Positions 1 to 11,142 of a stretch of DNA of 64,000 nucleotides are shown here, piece by piece. The stretch lies in the NCBI GenBank assembly GCA_037176845.1, contig JAYKXP010000009.1:248001-312000 (forward strand), given 5' to 3'. Made by a program: the position numbers and the translations under genes. Numbering within the stretch: the stretch's first letter is position 1; each line of letters starts with the position of its first letter. Source of the stretch: Paramarasmius palmivorus (taxonomy: Eukaryota > Basidiomycota > Agaricomycetes > Agaricales > Marasmiaceae). Under the pieces are notes generated by a model that was not told the DNA's origin, did not search any database, and saw nothing but the letters and a program-made list of their open reading frames with translations.

Positions 1-570
1 CTTCCTGTACAGTGGAAAACTTGACTTCAGGGTCACTTGTGTTTTTTGAGACGAAAATAGTTCCGGATGGGCAGCCTTCTAAAGAAGACGTGGAAGCAGG
101 CTTCTGCAGCTGACAGGGTAGGTATCTGGGAGAAAGCGCGAGAGTAGGCCAAGGTTGAAGGAGAAGCCATATTGCAAGCGCTGAAGTGAGCATGATGGAA
201 CGCCAGGTACTAAGTTGAAAACGACACGCTCAGTCTGTTGCTTAAATATACCCTGCGTTTCCTTCTGCTTCGGAGTGAACACCAGCGGACTTGGATGCGC
301 GTGACATGTTTTGAGTAAACGGTCCGTTTGAAGCACAATTTTTGGCGGACCGCGTGCACAGATCCCCTGTCAAGATAAAAATAAAGAAGAGACCAGGGCG
401 GTGGTATCCTTGAGTAGAGGTGATGGTCGTCTTGGGTCAAGTAACTCTGTCGTGGGAATGAGGAGAGCAATCCCTGAGTCTACGAAGCTTAGAGGGCCCA
501 TGTAGACTATCCCACACTTTGGCGCATCTAATATCTACTAGAAGCATGTCGATCCACTACAACAAATACG
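1..570. other. No gene recognised
   Basis: Only short overlapping open frames occur here, with no family pattern, signal peptide or convincing splice structure. It holds the 3' flank of the WD40 gene that ends at 571. Confidence 0.4.
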
Positions 571-3500
571 TCAACGAGACTTTAATCTATAATACATCGT
601 CAATTCCGACGCCTGTCTCCATACATACTGCCTAACCGCTGCCAAAGTCATATCCAAAGGCAGTAGCACGTCATTACATAGAATCTCATATACATCTTCA
701 GCTCGAGGTTTATTGACATGTTGACCGTTTTGACTCTGGCTTTCGATGGATGTTCGAGGCGAACCTGGCGTCGCAACATTGGTATTAGACGCAATCTTGT
801 CAAGTTTATCTTGCACCTAGTTTCACATTCTCAGCGAACAAAAGATTTCTGCAACAATACTAGTCACGTACGTGATTGACTAATTTCCTCACTCTCAACC
901 ATCGACTGGCCGTCAATTTACTTTGAGTGCTATGGTTCAGCGGTCAGCTGGGTGAAGAGCTCGAGAGGACCATGCCACTCACATGTTCAATAGTTCCGGA
1001 AGTTGCTCCCCTTCACCGTCCTTGCTTGGCCAGGGCAGCAAGATAAAACTGACTTTAACTGGTTGTACCCCATTACCTGGTATCTTGTTCAGAAGGAGAT
1101 ACTCCATCAACCACAGTGGCATAGCTTCCTCCAAGAGATGAACATCATGTCCGGTATTATTGACAGAACCGCGATAGAGAGTTCTGAAATCCTCGGAAAT
1201 CGTCACGGTGATGTTTGATGGAAGAGAATGAACAGGGACTTCGGCCGATGGCGGTGGTGAGATCGACGAGGACAGAAGAGCTTGTACGGCAGTGGCATTA
1301 GTGTTTTCAGCAGTGTTAGAAGAGCCCTGTAAATCAATTAGACCTACAAGTTAAGGATGTGAAAGGGAGCAAGACATACCGAAGCATCTGGTGTTTGAGT
1401 TTGACCCTGACCTTGTCCCTGAGTCTGTTCTCCACCTGTGCTCGCTGGTACTGCAGGTGTAGCTGGCGTACCAGATTCCGTGCCCAGCGTGGGTTTTCTT
1501 GCTTTCCCAAAGCTCTTCAGTCTCCCCATCAACCCAGATGGAGTCACTGGTGTCTGCGGTACAGGCGTTTGTGGCACAGCCAATTCTTTCTCTTTCTCTT
1601 TACCATTTTCCTCACCAACTTCGCTCGGTCTTCTCGAGACAGAGAAATAGTCTGAAGGCTCTTTATTCGTAGGTAGCGGTGTCGGAGAAGCTGCCCCTGT
1701 GGCTGCAACTGCAGGATCACCCGACTCGCTTGGTTCGGCACTCATGACTGACCCAGACCGTAACCTTTTCAGCCCAGGTCTCCCGTGAGGTAAAGGTGTG
1801 GCGTCATTGCCAGGCGATTGTGGTATGTTCGCTAGAGTAGCCAGCGGGATCAATGGTGTCGTTAATGGTGAAGTGAGATGGTTCTGCTGCTGCAATACAG
1901 GTGATGGAGGGGGAAGTGCCGGAATTACAGTTGGTGAAGTAATGACGGGATGTATCGTTGATCTACGAGACGGAGATGAAATAGAAGACCTTGGTGAGGA
2001 ACTGTTTGTGCTTGAAGTATCGTGGTGATGTCGGTCGTGGTGATGGTGATGATGGTGATGGTGTCGATCGTGGTGTTGAGAGTAGTGGTGACTATGGTGG
2101 TGGTGGTGCCGATGATGCGAATGTGAGTGTGAACTGGAAGTGCTAGTGTCTCTGTCTCTTTCACCACTCTTGCGTCTCATCCGCTGTTCCTCTCGAATGA
2201 ATCCCAGGAACAGATTCTTCAACGCCCACTTCCCTATGTTCACTAGAATGATGATCAGTATCCTCGTGAAACTAGATTGAATTAGAAGCACGCACACTTC
2301 GTTTCGTCGTTAATACCTTTCTCTCCCCTAAACCCAACTTCGTCCGCATACACCTCTGCATCAAAACACCTATCTTCACTCAAATGTACCGTTAACACTC
2401 CGCATTTAGTGTCTGCGGTTGCCCAAGGTAAAACGACGGCCTCGCCTTCGATACGTTCACGGACTGTTTCTAGTGCATCACGAGGACTCCAGTGCTCGTT
2501 CAACTGCTGAGAGGTGTACGAAGACCTCGAGAAAACCCCAAGACAAATACCACGGACGATATCCCAGACACCGACCTCGCCTGCGGTGTCAACAGTCAAG
2601 ACGTGCACCCGGTCATTCAGTATAATACACCTATGTGTATCCTAATCAGCTCGAGATTCGAGGCATCTGAGCATATTACCCACCTCACTAACCCGTTATC
2701 TCCTGGAATGACCGACTCGGGCCCATCACAGTACGGAATAGCTTCCGAAGCCAACTCTCGGGTGACTTCCAACACCGGCTCAGATATCTTCCGTACGAGC
2801 TGAGGGCTTTGCGCTCTCATACTACTTATAGACATCCTATGAGGACTCGCTGCTCTACCCCCGCCAACGCTATACAACGTCGCCACATCAGCCTCTCGGC
2901 TAATTGAACCAATCTGTGAGCGTGAACTAGGTAGAACCGCGAATGCATCGTTCGCGAACTGCAACCGAATGAGTGACTCTAGAGGCACGTTGCCGTTCTG
3001 AGTCTGTATAGAGACTTGGGACGTAGATGAATGAGGATGTGGTGATCGGGATTGAGAATGAGAATGCATGTGTCTATGATGAGGATTTGAATTAGATCTT
3101 GGCGAGCGTGGAGGTACAGGCGGAAGAGGCGCGTTCAGTGATACAGGTGATTCACTAAGAACAACGTCTTCATCACGGCTGGTACTCCTACTTCTACCGG
3201 CTTCTGCCTCGTTCCCACTCTTTGCACGTCCGCGAAGACCTGAGTTGGCTGTAGGTGGTACTCTCCATCGTTTGATCTCAGAGCTGGTCCCTGACGCTGT
3301 CCAGAGGAGCCTGTCGTCCAAGACAACCAAACGGTCCACACCCTCTCCAGCAGCTGCGACTAGAATACACTCTCCATGCCCTACGTCCATATTGCTTGGG
3401 ACCACGTCATATCCACTTCCGTCAATGGTGCTGACACTCATGCTACCAACAGCCATTTGGGTACTATCGTCAACACCGCTCACATCGACACGACAGACCA

Positions 3501-4891
3501 AGCCACTCTTATCACCGGAGTAGAAGGTTTCTAGCGATGGATGTGAAGAGTATAGCGACCATACGGAATCGGTGTGGTGCGTGAAAGTGTGCAAACACCG
3601 TTGAGGTGACGCGAGAGACCATAGTTTCACGGATGCGTCCGTTGAGGCTGTCAACAGCTGTTACAGAATGAGCTACACGAAATAAACACAGATATGAATA
3701 GAAACTCACATATTGAGCATCATCCGAGATGAGAATCGCGCGTATGTTGTCAGTGTGCCCAACCATTTTGCCGGTAGTCTTCCCACTTCTAGGATCCCAC
3801 ATCCGCACTACTCGTTCAGGGCTTCCGCTGACAACTACATGACCAAATGGATCTGCGGCAAGCGCGTAGACGCTGGACTTTGTGTCATCCTTCTCGGGTA
3901 CATTGAGTGTGACCAAGGGCGAAGGTACATTCGTCATTGACGTGGGTGAGGAAGAAGAGCGTGATAAGTCCCATAATTTTATGGTACGATCAAATGAGCC
4001 AGAGGCGATCCAAGAATGCTCTCGACTGTAAAGAGTGAATGATAGATATAACTGTCAATTGCAAAAAAAACCTACCAGACTGCCAAACATCGGACGTAGT
4101 CATTATGCTGCCCAAATACCGAAATATCCGGAGCATACTGTGAATGTGGGTTCCAAGTCTTTAGCGTGCCATCTGATGAAGCAGAGACCACTGAAAGAGC
4201 AAGTTAGCAGACGCCTCGATAAGATACATTTCGCGGACGTACCAGTTTGATTATAGTTGCACAGGACCAAGTCGTTGATCCATTCCGAGTGCATCTGTGC
4301 ACACTGTCTGAACGACGTAGGCTTTCCGACACCGCTGCCTTCCATCTCCCAGCAGCGCTCGTAAGGAATCTCTTCTCCCTCGTCGTCACGCGTCGCTCTC
4401 CGTTTGTGGCCTGTGACTTCACCCAGGACATCCCCGTCCACAAACTCGTCCTCATCCCCGTCTTCATCAAACACATCATCCGCCCACCCAGTCATCAGCT
4501 CCCATCGATACTTTGACTGACTCCCCACACGCGTCTTCCTCCTCGCCTTCGTCCGCATCCTTAGGTGTAAATCCCACGAAATAATCATTCCATCTCGACC
4601 TCCAGAATAAAGTATTCCTTCTGGCGACTGTGAGCCAGAAGCCAGCTGCGTCGACGTGTCTAAAGCAAGAGACGATATTCCCAATCGATGTCGCGGGTGT
4701 CTAGGTGTTGGAAGCTGCCGTACACCATGGTCTCGGAGTGAATTTTGCGGATGAAGAGACGGCGACGGCTCTGCAGGGATTAGCCATGGGCCTGTGTGAC
4801 CGAAACGAGAGGCTCCGGGTGTTGGTAGTTTGAGGTGAGGAACATGGTCGGTGGGTGCAGGAATAGTGTATGACACGCGCCGCTTCGACAT
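571..4891 (-). CDS. WD40 protein of the WDR48/Bun107 (UAF1) family
   Basis: In this family WD40 proteins bind and activate ubiquitin-specific proteases (USP1/12/46 in animals, Ubp9 in fission yeast). My exon joins are 4891-4243, 4190-4076, 4025-3710, 3657-2684, 2630-2296, 2242-1380, 1326-983, 929-872 and 816-571; they sum to 3900 nt, an exact multiple of three, giving about 1299 residues. The N-terminal half carries WD repeats ([61 protein letters not shown]). The C-terminal DUF3337-type part holds [12 protein letters not shown], a VRK-containing segment encoded by the 58-nt exon at 872-929, and a final [19 protein letters not shown]. Long low-complexity Ser/Pro/His inserts make it much longer than animal WDR48 (under 700 residues). 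A start at 4921 is possible but would add an Asp-rich leader; 4891 begins [11 protein letters not shown] and is preferred. Confidence 0.9.
2010..2170 (-). repeat. Histidine-rich codon tract inside the WD40 gene
   Basis: Imperfect CAC/CAT repeats (seen as gtggtgatg runs on the plus strand) encode a stretch in which more than half the residues are His, broken by Asp, Arg, Ser and Tyr. It lies in a predicted disordered insert within the C-terminal domain. Confidence 0.85.
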
Positions 4892-5373
4892 TTCGTCGTC
4901 GTCGTCGTCAACGACGACCAAGAGTAATGCATCAGCTGGGGGAATACAATGTCAGGCACCGGGCAGTATTGCCGGGTTATGCCGATAATGCCTACAACCG
5001 GGATTCCCACCTTGGCGCATTGCACTCTTCGCTATCCTTCAAGCATTCGATTTCCCCAGGAGAACCCAGGGGAAAGTGACATATGGACAGAATCAACGTT
5101 TCATGTATTGTGCGTAACCTTTTCATCAACGTGCATGGCTGACGAGGGTCTTTGTTCCCAGCAGAACTGATACTGCGATCTTGAGTACAGGTTTAAAAAC
5201 AGACTTGCCATACCAGACAAATCATTCCCAGTTGTTGATCAGACGTGCCGAGTATAAAAGCACTGAGAGCAATACATAGTTCGGATGGACAGAAGCTCAG
5301 ATTGCGGTGCGTGTTTACGTTGAAACTACAATTGCATCCAGACGCTGACCATTCAATCGTTCCCAGCTTAACC
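4892..5373. promoter_or_regulatory. Divergent promoter region, WD40 gene and sphingomyelinase
   Basis: These 482 bp separate the starts of two divergent genes. TATAAAAG at 5253-5260 is about 115 nt before the plus-strand start codon at 5374 and fits a core TATA box for the sphingomyelinase gene. No clear TATA is seen for the WD40 gene. Confidence 0.5.
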
Positions 5374-8119
5374 ATGTTATTCTTTCATTTGAACTCTTTT
5401 GCAACATGGATTCCGGCGATATTGCTACTGATGAATCTCAGTCACATCCATGCAGCACTACCGGATGATATCCTCGCGGCTCTTGCCAAAATGCGCGATT
5501 GCGACTCATGTCGCAACGTCCTGGTGGAACTACAAAAACTCGCCCAACTAGGAGACGATCCATTCGTGTCTGGCTTCATCGGAATCTGCGATGACCTCAA
5601 AGTGCGTATTGGCCATTCTCTGTAGCAGAATCAGAAACCAAGCTCGTTCACAGCTTGCTGACCCTGACGTCTGTAACGGCACTCTTACTGGAACCGGTCC
5701 CATCATCGCCCACGATCTTCGTCAAATCAACGTCACGTCAGGCAGAGCCTCAGCTGGGCTATGCACGGCTCTTTTTGGTTTCTGTTCCACCAATACTTCG
5801 ACACCGTTCGATTTTCCTTTGCCGCCTCCCCCGCAAGAGCCCACAAGGCGGAATACCTGTCTCCGAAAAAGGCGGGAACCGTTCCAAATCGTGCATATTA
5901 GTGATGTTCATATTGATAGGGAGTATACGGTATGTCCATCGTTGGCATAAACGTTTAGTGACGCCTAACAGGTACTGACACAGGTCGGATCCGAGGCAAA
6001 TTGTACGAAACCACTGTGCTGCCGAAATTTCGCAGATCAAAATGGTCTAGTAACCATACCGGCTCCGCCTTTTGGAGATGCCACATGCGACACGCCCATA
6101 CCACTCGCGGATTCGATGCTTGAAGCCATCAACGCAATTGACCCGAAATTCGTTATCTTTACGGGCGACATCGTGGAAGGTAATATCCTACCCATCGTCT
6201 ACACCATTCTTGGCTAAATTTCACACAGGTGCAACCTGGCTCGTGAACGAGACGTTAGTATCTATCCATTTGGATTTGTTAGCGCTCACTCAACTGTACC
6301 TTTAGCTCGGTGACACGTGATTTAGAGAGCTTTAACGCTCAGCTCCTCGATAAAATCCAGTCACCTGTGTATCCTGCTTTAGGTCAGTCGGCGTTTATCC
6401 CAGCTAGACACGCTCGCTAACCGCCTTGCGATCCACATATAGGCAACCAGTATGTCATACCAAGCTTCTCCAAGTGACACCATCGATGAGTTCGTTCATA
6501 GTGATTCCGCACCCGTAAATGCCTTTGCAAGGTCTACATCTATGACAGCCAACGATTCCCAATGGGTTTTCGATATCCAAAGTCTTGGTTGGGTCGTAAG
6601 TTGTCTTTGGCGATTCGCCTCCTGACCATTATGTTGATGTGCAAGCCTCGGTAGCAATGGATAGGGGATGAAGCAAGCCAACAAGTCAAGCACGATTCTG
6701 GGAGCTATTCCTCGCTGGTGCCTGGCACGAACCTAAGGCGAGTGGCAAGCAACACTTCATATCATCCTCATCTAACTGCGGTTTAGAATCCTTGCGATCA
6801 ATACACAGTATTGGTATAAGCAAAAGTAAGATCTTTCGCAGCTGTCTCGTTTTCATAACACACAAATGTCAGCCGCAGCTTTTGGCTTTACGACAGCGAC
6901 GAGTTTCAGTGCGTACTACCATCAAATTAAACCAGCTCCCGACCCCTGACATTTTGTGGATAGACCGGATCCCAATGGCGTATTAGCTTTCATTGCAGAG
7001 CAACTTGAGGTGGCTGAACAGGCGGGTCAGAAAGTTTGGGTCACTGGTCATATTCCTCTTGGAAAAGAAGATAACATGGAAGATCAGGTACGCCGACAGA
7101 CCATTGGATAGTGTCGAGACTAAGCTACCGATAATAGTCAAACTATTACGACCAAATCCTTCAGCGGTTCAAAGATACTATTGCAGGCCACTTCTTTGGG
7201 CACAGTCACAAGGTGCGTCGTGTAGTGCTTCGCTGCGGTCAGGATATAAATCTGAATGTCCAATAACAGGACGAATTCTTCATCGCCTATTCAGATTATT
7301 CCAATCAGACTGCTGATAATGCTGTCAGCTCTGTTTCAGTTGTAAGTTGTATTCCGTACGGGTTTTTGGAGATTCCTTACTATTAGATGCATTGCATTTC
7401 AGGCACCAGCACTGACTCCCACAAGTATGTACCCCTGCTGTCCGATTGCAAAACCAGTTCTCAATGTAAATGTCAGGTGGAAATCCCGCATTCAAGCTGT
7501 ATGACGTAGACCCCGACACCTTTGGGTTAATGGATATTCGGGTGGTCTTTGGCAAGTTCCTACTCGCGATATGCTGTTGGCAGACGACTCACCAGCCTTG
7601 CAGCAAACACGTCCGACCCACAATTTCAGTCAAAGCGTATGTTAACCACCAATTCAATTGGCTCAACGACATCCTGACATTCCATCTTTGTAGCGACTTG
7701 GACACAACTCTATAGCGTTCGGGAGACTTACGGCCCACTGGTAAACTTATCTGCCTCGGCTGAACTCTCGCCGGCGTTTTGGCACGAGCTCTCCGAAGTC
7801 TTCGAAGCGAATGAGACTGCTTTCCAGCTGTACAACACACTTAAGTCTCGAGGAAGCATGGTTCCGACTTGTGACGAGGACTGTAGGAATAGAACGATAT
7901 GTGATATAAGAGCGTTTAGGTCCGAGAATAACTGTGTAAGTGGAGCTAAGGTCTCTTTGATAACCTTCCTCTTACTCTACCTTGTAGGACTCGCCTTCTC
8001 AGGGAGTTTCGCTTGGGAAAAGGGACGAAACAGCGGTGAATTTGCGATTGGCAGAAGCGGACTCGTGCGAAGGCTTTAGTATGGCGACGTTGATGACGCT
8101 TCTACGGCAGATCGTATGA
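5374..8119 (+). CDS. Secreted acid sphingomyelinase-like phosphodiesterase
   Basis: Predicted to hydrolyse sphingomyelin-type phosphodiesters outside the cell or in the vacuole with a dinuclear metal centre. The start at 5374 gives a hydrophobic signal peptide (MLFFHLNSFATWIPAILLL). A saposin-B-like Cys domain follows (CDSCRNVLVELQKL, FIGICDDLK, GLCTALFGFC), then the calcineurin-like phosphoesterase motifs in family order: HISDVHID, FTGDIVEG, GNHDSAPVNAF, VWVTGHIP and FFGHSHKDEF. A C-terminal part with LMDIRVVF and Cys-rich TCDEDCRNRTIC ends at TGA 8117-8119. There are many small introns; early exons are 5374-5601, 5654-5929, 5984-6179, 6229-6253, 6306-6382, a 7-nt exon 6443-6449, then 6502 onward. 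The intron after LVPGTNLR appears to use a GC donor. All catalytic motifs are present, so I judge the gene functional. Confidence 0.9.
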
Positions 8120-8492
8120 TGATCCACTTAGCTAGATAGCACAATAACAAGAAGTCATGAATAGCTGATCATAATTCTCGTGATATAAAACAAGCGTAAG
8201 ATACGATTACACCTGGCGTGCTAATTATCTACAATAGAACAAAGAGCAGTTGATACATACATGAGTGGTCGGGGTCCCAAAAGTCAAAAATACATTAAAA
8301 CGAATGTGGATCGTTGATTGGCAATTGAATTTAAACCGAACCAAGAAAATATCCTCGACGATCTACGACGATCCATCATGTGGCATCTTTACATCAAGCG
8401 TTCTCTCGAACCCACGGGTCGGATCCATATCTCTCCAGGATGGCTATTGAATGTATCCATTAGACATCGTCGTCTCCGAAAGATCACGAATC
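8120..8492. other. 3' intergenic region
   Basis: This lies between the convergent ends of the sphingomyelinase gene and the F-box-like gene. It is AT-richer than the flanks and no motif is recognised. The minus-strand gene might extend into it if GTAAGA at its apparent stop is an intron donor. Confidence 0.4.
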
Positions 8493-11142
8493 TTACCTCT
8501 TGTCCCTCAAAATCCGCCATACCATTCTACTACAATTGTCCTTCTGCTTTCGCGAAGAAGTCACCTTCTTCGGGAAGACACTTAGCCCACAACGCTCTTT
8601 CAAGTCCTCCAAGCTTTCGTTCGAGCTGTCAGTCTCGATGATCACAGCACCGTACCAAGACGGATGGACCGTGTGACCTCCGTTCGACGTCGATATGGGT
8701 ATAACCCCTGGGCCTGAACCTGACCGGCTACGCGCAGCAGATGTAGATCGCTTGGACTGGAGCGTGTTCGACCTGAAAAGCGGTGGTCGAATCACAAAAG
8801 TAGAACGATGTACCCATTTCACGGCATTTTGCAGTTGGCCCTGTGAACTATGTCATGAAGTGGGGTATTAGCACGGTGAATGACGACGACGAAGTAGAAG
8901 AGCAATACACACGTTTCAACTACCATCTTGTCTTGCATCAGCTGCAAGTTCCTCGCAATCTCATGGCCCCAAGGACTGACGTCTATCCGAACAATCGGGT
9001 CCACATTTAGGGGACCAGTCGAGATGACACGATGGTAATACGACGGCGGCAAAGCTAGACTGGGGATATGTTTCGGAATATCACCAGCGGCAGAATAACT
9101 GTAATCCAAATCCTGTCGTAAATACAAGCCTTCAGCTCGGAGAAAACAGAGTTCCAAGGAAGCCAACTTACGAGGAGATACCATCCATCCCAGATCAACT
9201 TGCCGACATTGCTTCCTTCGTCACCCACAGCAACATCTAGCACGACGTCACCTAGCTTCATTGCGCCGAGTAAGCCAGCACGTTTGAGTTCCGTTTCGCA
9301 CTCCAGAACGCTCGCATCCGAGAGCCATTCTCCTTGTGGAGAAGGAACAAAGACCCGCAACAAAGCTGCCCGGCCACGGCGGTAGAGAGGAGAATAGAAG
9401 TTCGGCGTTATCGGACCGAAATTCCAGGGCATAGATGTTGAAGTCCCACTGAGGAAGGATGCGGTGTGAGAATGCAGATGGGCACCGGAACTATGAGATT
9501 GGTACGAAGCTCTTCGCGATGAAGGTCCGCTGCAGGAAGAGGAGGATGTGTCCGAAAGACTGCTGTCTTCAGCTACGCTTTCAGCCCTTTCGGCTTGAGC
9601 CCGAAGTCGTATGACAATCCGATTATACGCCCTGGTTGCGTTCGCGAGTCTTTGAACGGTAACGAAAATGTCTGGGTCTTGTTCTGATGGAGGAAGGGTC
9701 TGCGACACGAGGTACTGTCGTGCAATTTTGGCATATTCGCGTAATGGAATAGTGGAAGACTGAATATAATATTCCAAGTCCTGAAAATTTTCCATCAGTA
9801 TTCAGTACAAGGTGAATAGAGTTGAGCGGAAATGAAGACTCACCGAAAGGGAAAGCATAACGGGCTCTGGTTCCCGCCAAACCCATCGAGAATACCCAAG
9901 ATCCCCCAAATATCTCTCTAGTACCTCCTCCTTCAACAGCTCATTGCATGATATCATCTGCTGAACTTTACTAGACGCCTGAAACAGATTATGCCAATCT
10001 TCAAACGGAAGGTACTGCAAAAGCGTCGCCAAGCGACTGGGATCTGATAGGAACAGAATGAACAAGAAATTGGGTGTGCGCGATGGTCGCCTTTGATCCT
10101 GAGAACGACTCGAGGCCTGAGGGGCATCCAGCGAGGTCTTGTCTAGAAGCTGGCTTAGCTCCCCAGTCTGGGCCTGGTGGCCGGATGAACATGTAGCGGT
10201 GGGTGAACGTAATGGAGGACTGGTACTAGTACCAGCAAGGGTACTTAGACCAGGAGGTCGAGGTGGAAGTTGACTAGCAACACTGCTCCGGAGCTGCTGC
10301 TTTCCGGCGGCGGAGTCAACTTCTTCTATAGGTTTCAGCTCTCTTCTACCCTTCGTGATGTCGTTCCCTTCATTAATGACCGGTACAGCACCCGCCTGCG
10401 CCATCCTTCGTGAACCAGAAGACGAAGAAGGTCGACTTGTTTTCAGGTACGAGCCAGAAGACGCTACGTCGCCAGGGGACGCAGCTTCCCCAGAAGCAGA
10501 AGTCGAAGAATGTCGGGAGCTAGACGCCAAAGTACTTCTCGAGGAAGACTTGGTAGGGACATGGGTAGTCTGGTGCGGCACAGTTGGTTCATCACGCGAA
10601 GGAGCGTGTTGCTTCAATACGGGGTCTGTGCATTTGGATGTAGGAAGAAGTCGAGGCTTCGTGTTGGGAATTTGAGGCTGCGACTTCTCCAGCACAGGGG
10701 GTGCATGAGGTTTTGGAACAGCCTGGCGAGCCGCTGCTGTTGAGACCGTGGGATAAACTCTGCTGCCAGGTACACCTGTCGAATAGCCTGGGACCTGGCC
10801 TTTGGATAGCGCGTACAGGTTTTCCTCGGACAACAACGCGACTGAAGCGACCACAGAATGTTTGGAGTTAGGCCATGTCGATTTTGAGTGATTTTGGTGG
10901 TGGGAAATGGTAGAAGTACGCGAGATCTTGGTCGTCAAGGGACCATTAGGAGTATCACGAGAGTTACCATTGGCCATCTTCGAGTCGAAATGGACGCGAT
11001 GTTGGTGGGTAGAGGTATAGTTAGGGGAAGAAACTTGGGGCAGGGATGCACGTTCCGGGGGAATTCCCAATTTCCAGTCCTTTAATCCATGAGAATTTGA
11101 AGGTTGAAATGAGGCTGCTAAGGAGCTATTAGAAGCACCCAT
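8493..11142 (-). CDS. F-box-like Ser-rich protein of unknown function
   Basis: About four exons: 11142-9844, 9780-9172, 9112 to about 8930, and about 8842 to 8493. The N-terminal 330 residues are Ser/Thr/Pro-rich and probably disordered. A helical segment (LLQYLPFEDWHNLFQASSKV, then a YLGDLGYSRWVW stretch) resembles an F-box-like motif, in which case it could act as an SCF ubiquitin-ligase adaptor; this is inference. A second conserved-looking part runs from LREYAKIARQYLVSQ through YSPLYRRGRAALLRVFVP to RIDVSPWGHEIARNLQLM. The protein starts MGASNSS, which is compatible with N-myristoylation (Gly2, Ser6). The stop at 8493 overlaps a possible donor (AG|GTAAGA), so the C-terminus is uncertain. 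I do not recognise a named family. Confidence 0.7.

Noticed and set aside
6440..6505. Apparent frameshift and stop in the sphingomyelinase at its GNH motif
   Set aside because: Reading on from GGCAACCAG gives a stop, but GTATGT at 6450 is a good intron donor and TAG at 6499-6501 a good acceptor; the join restores GNHD in frame.
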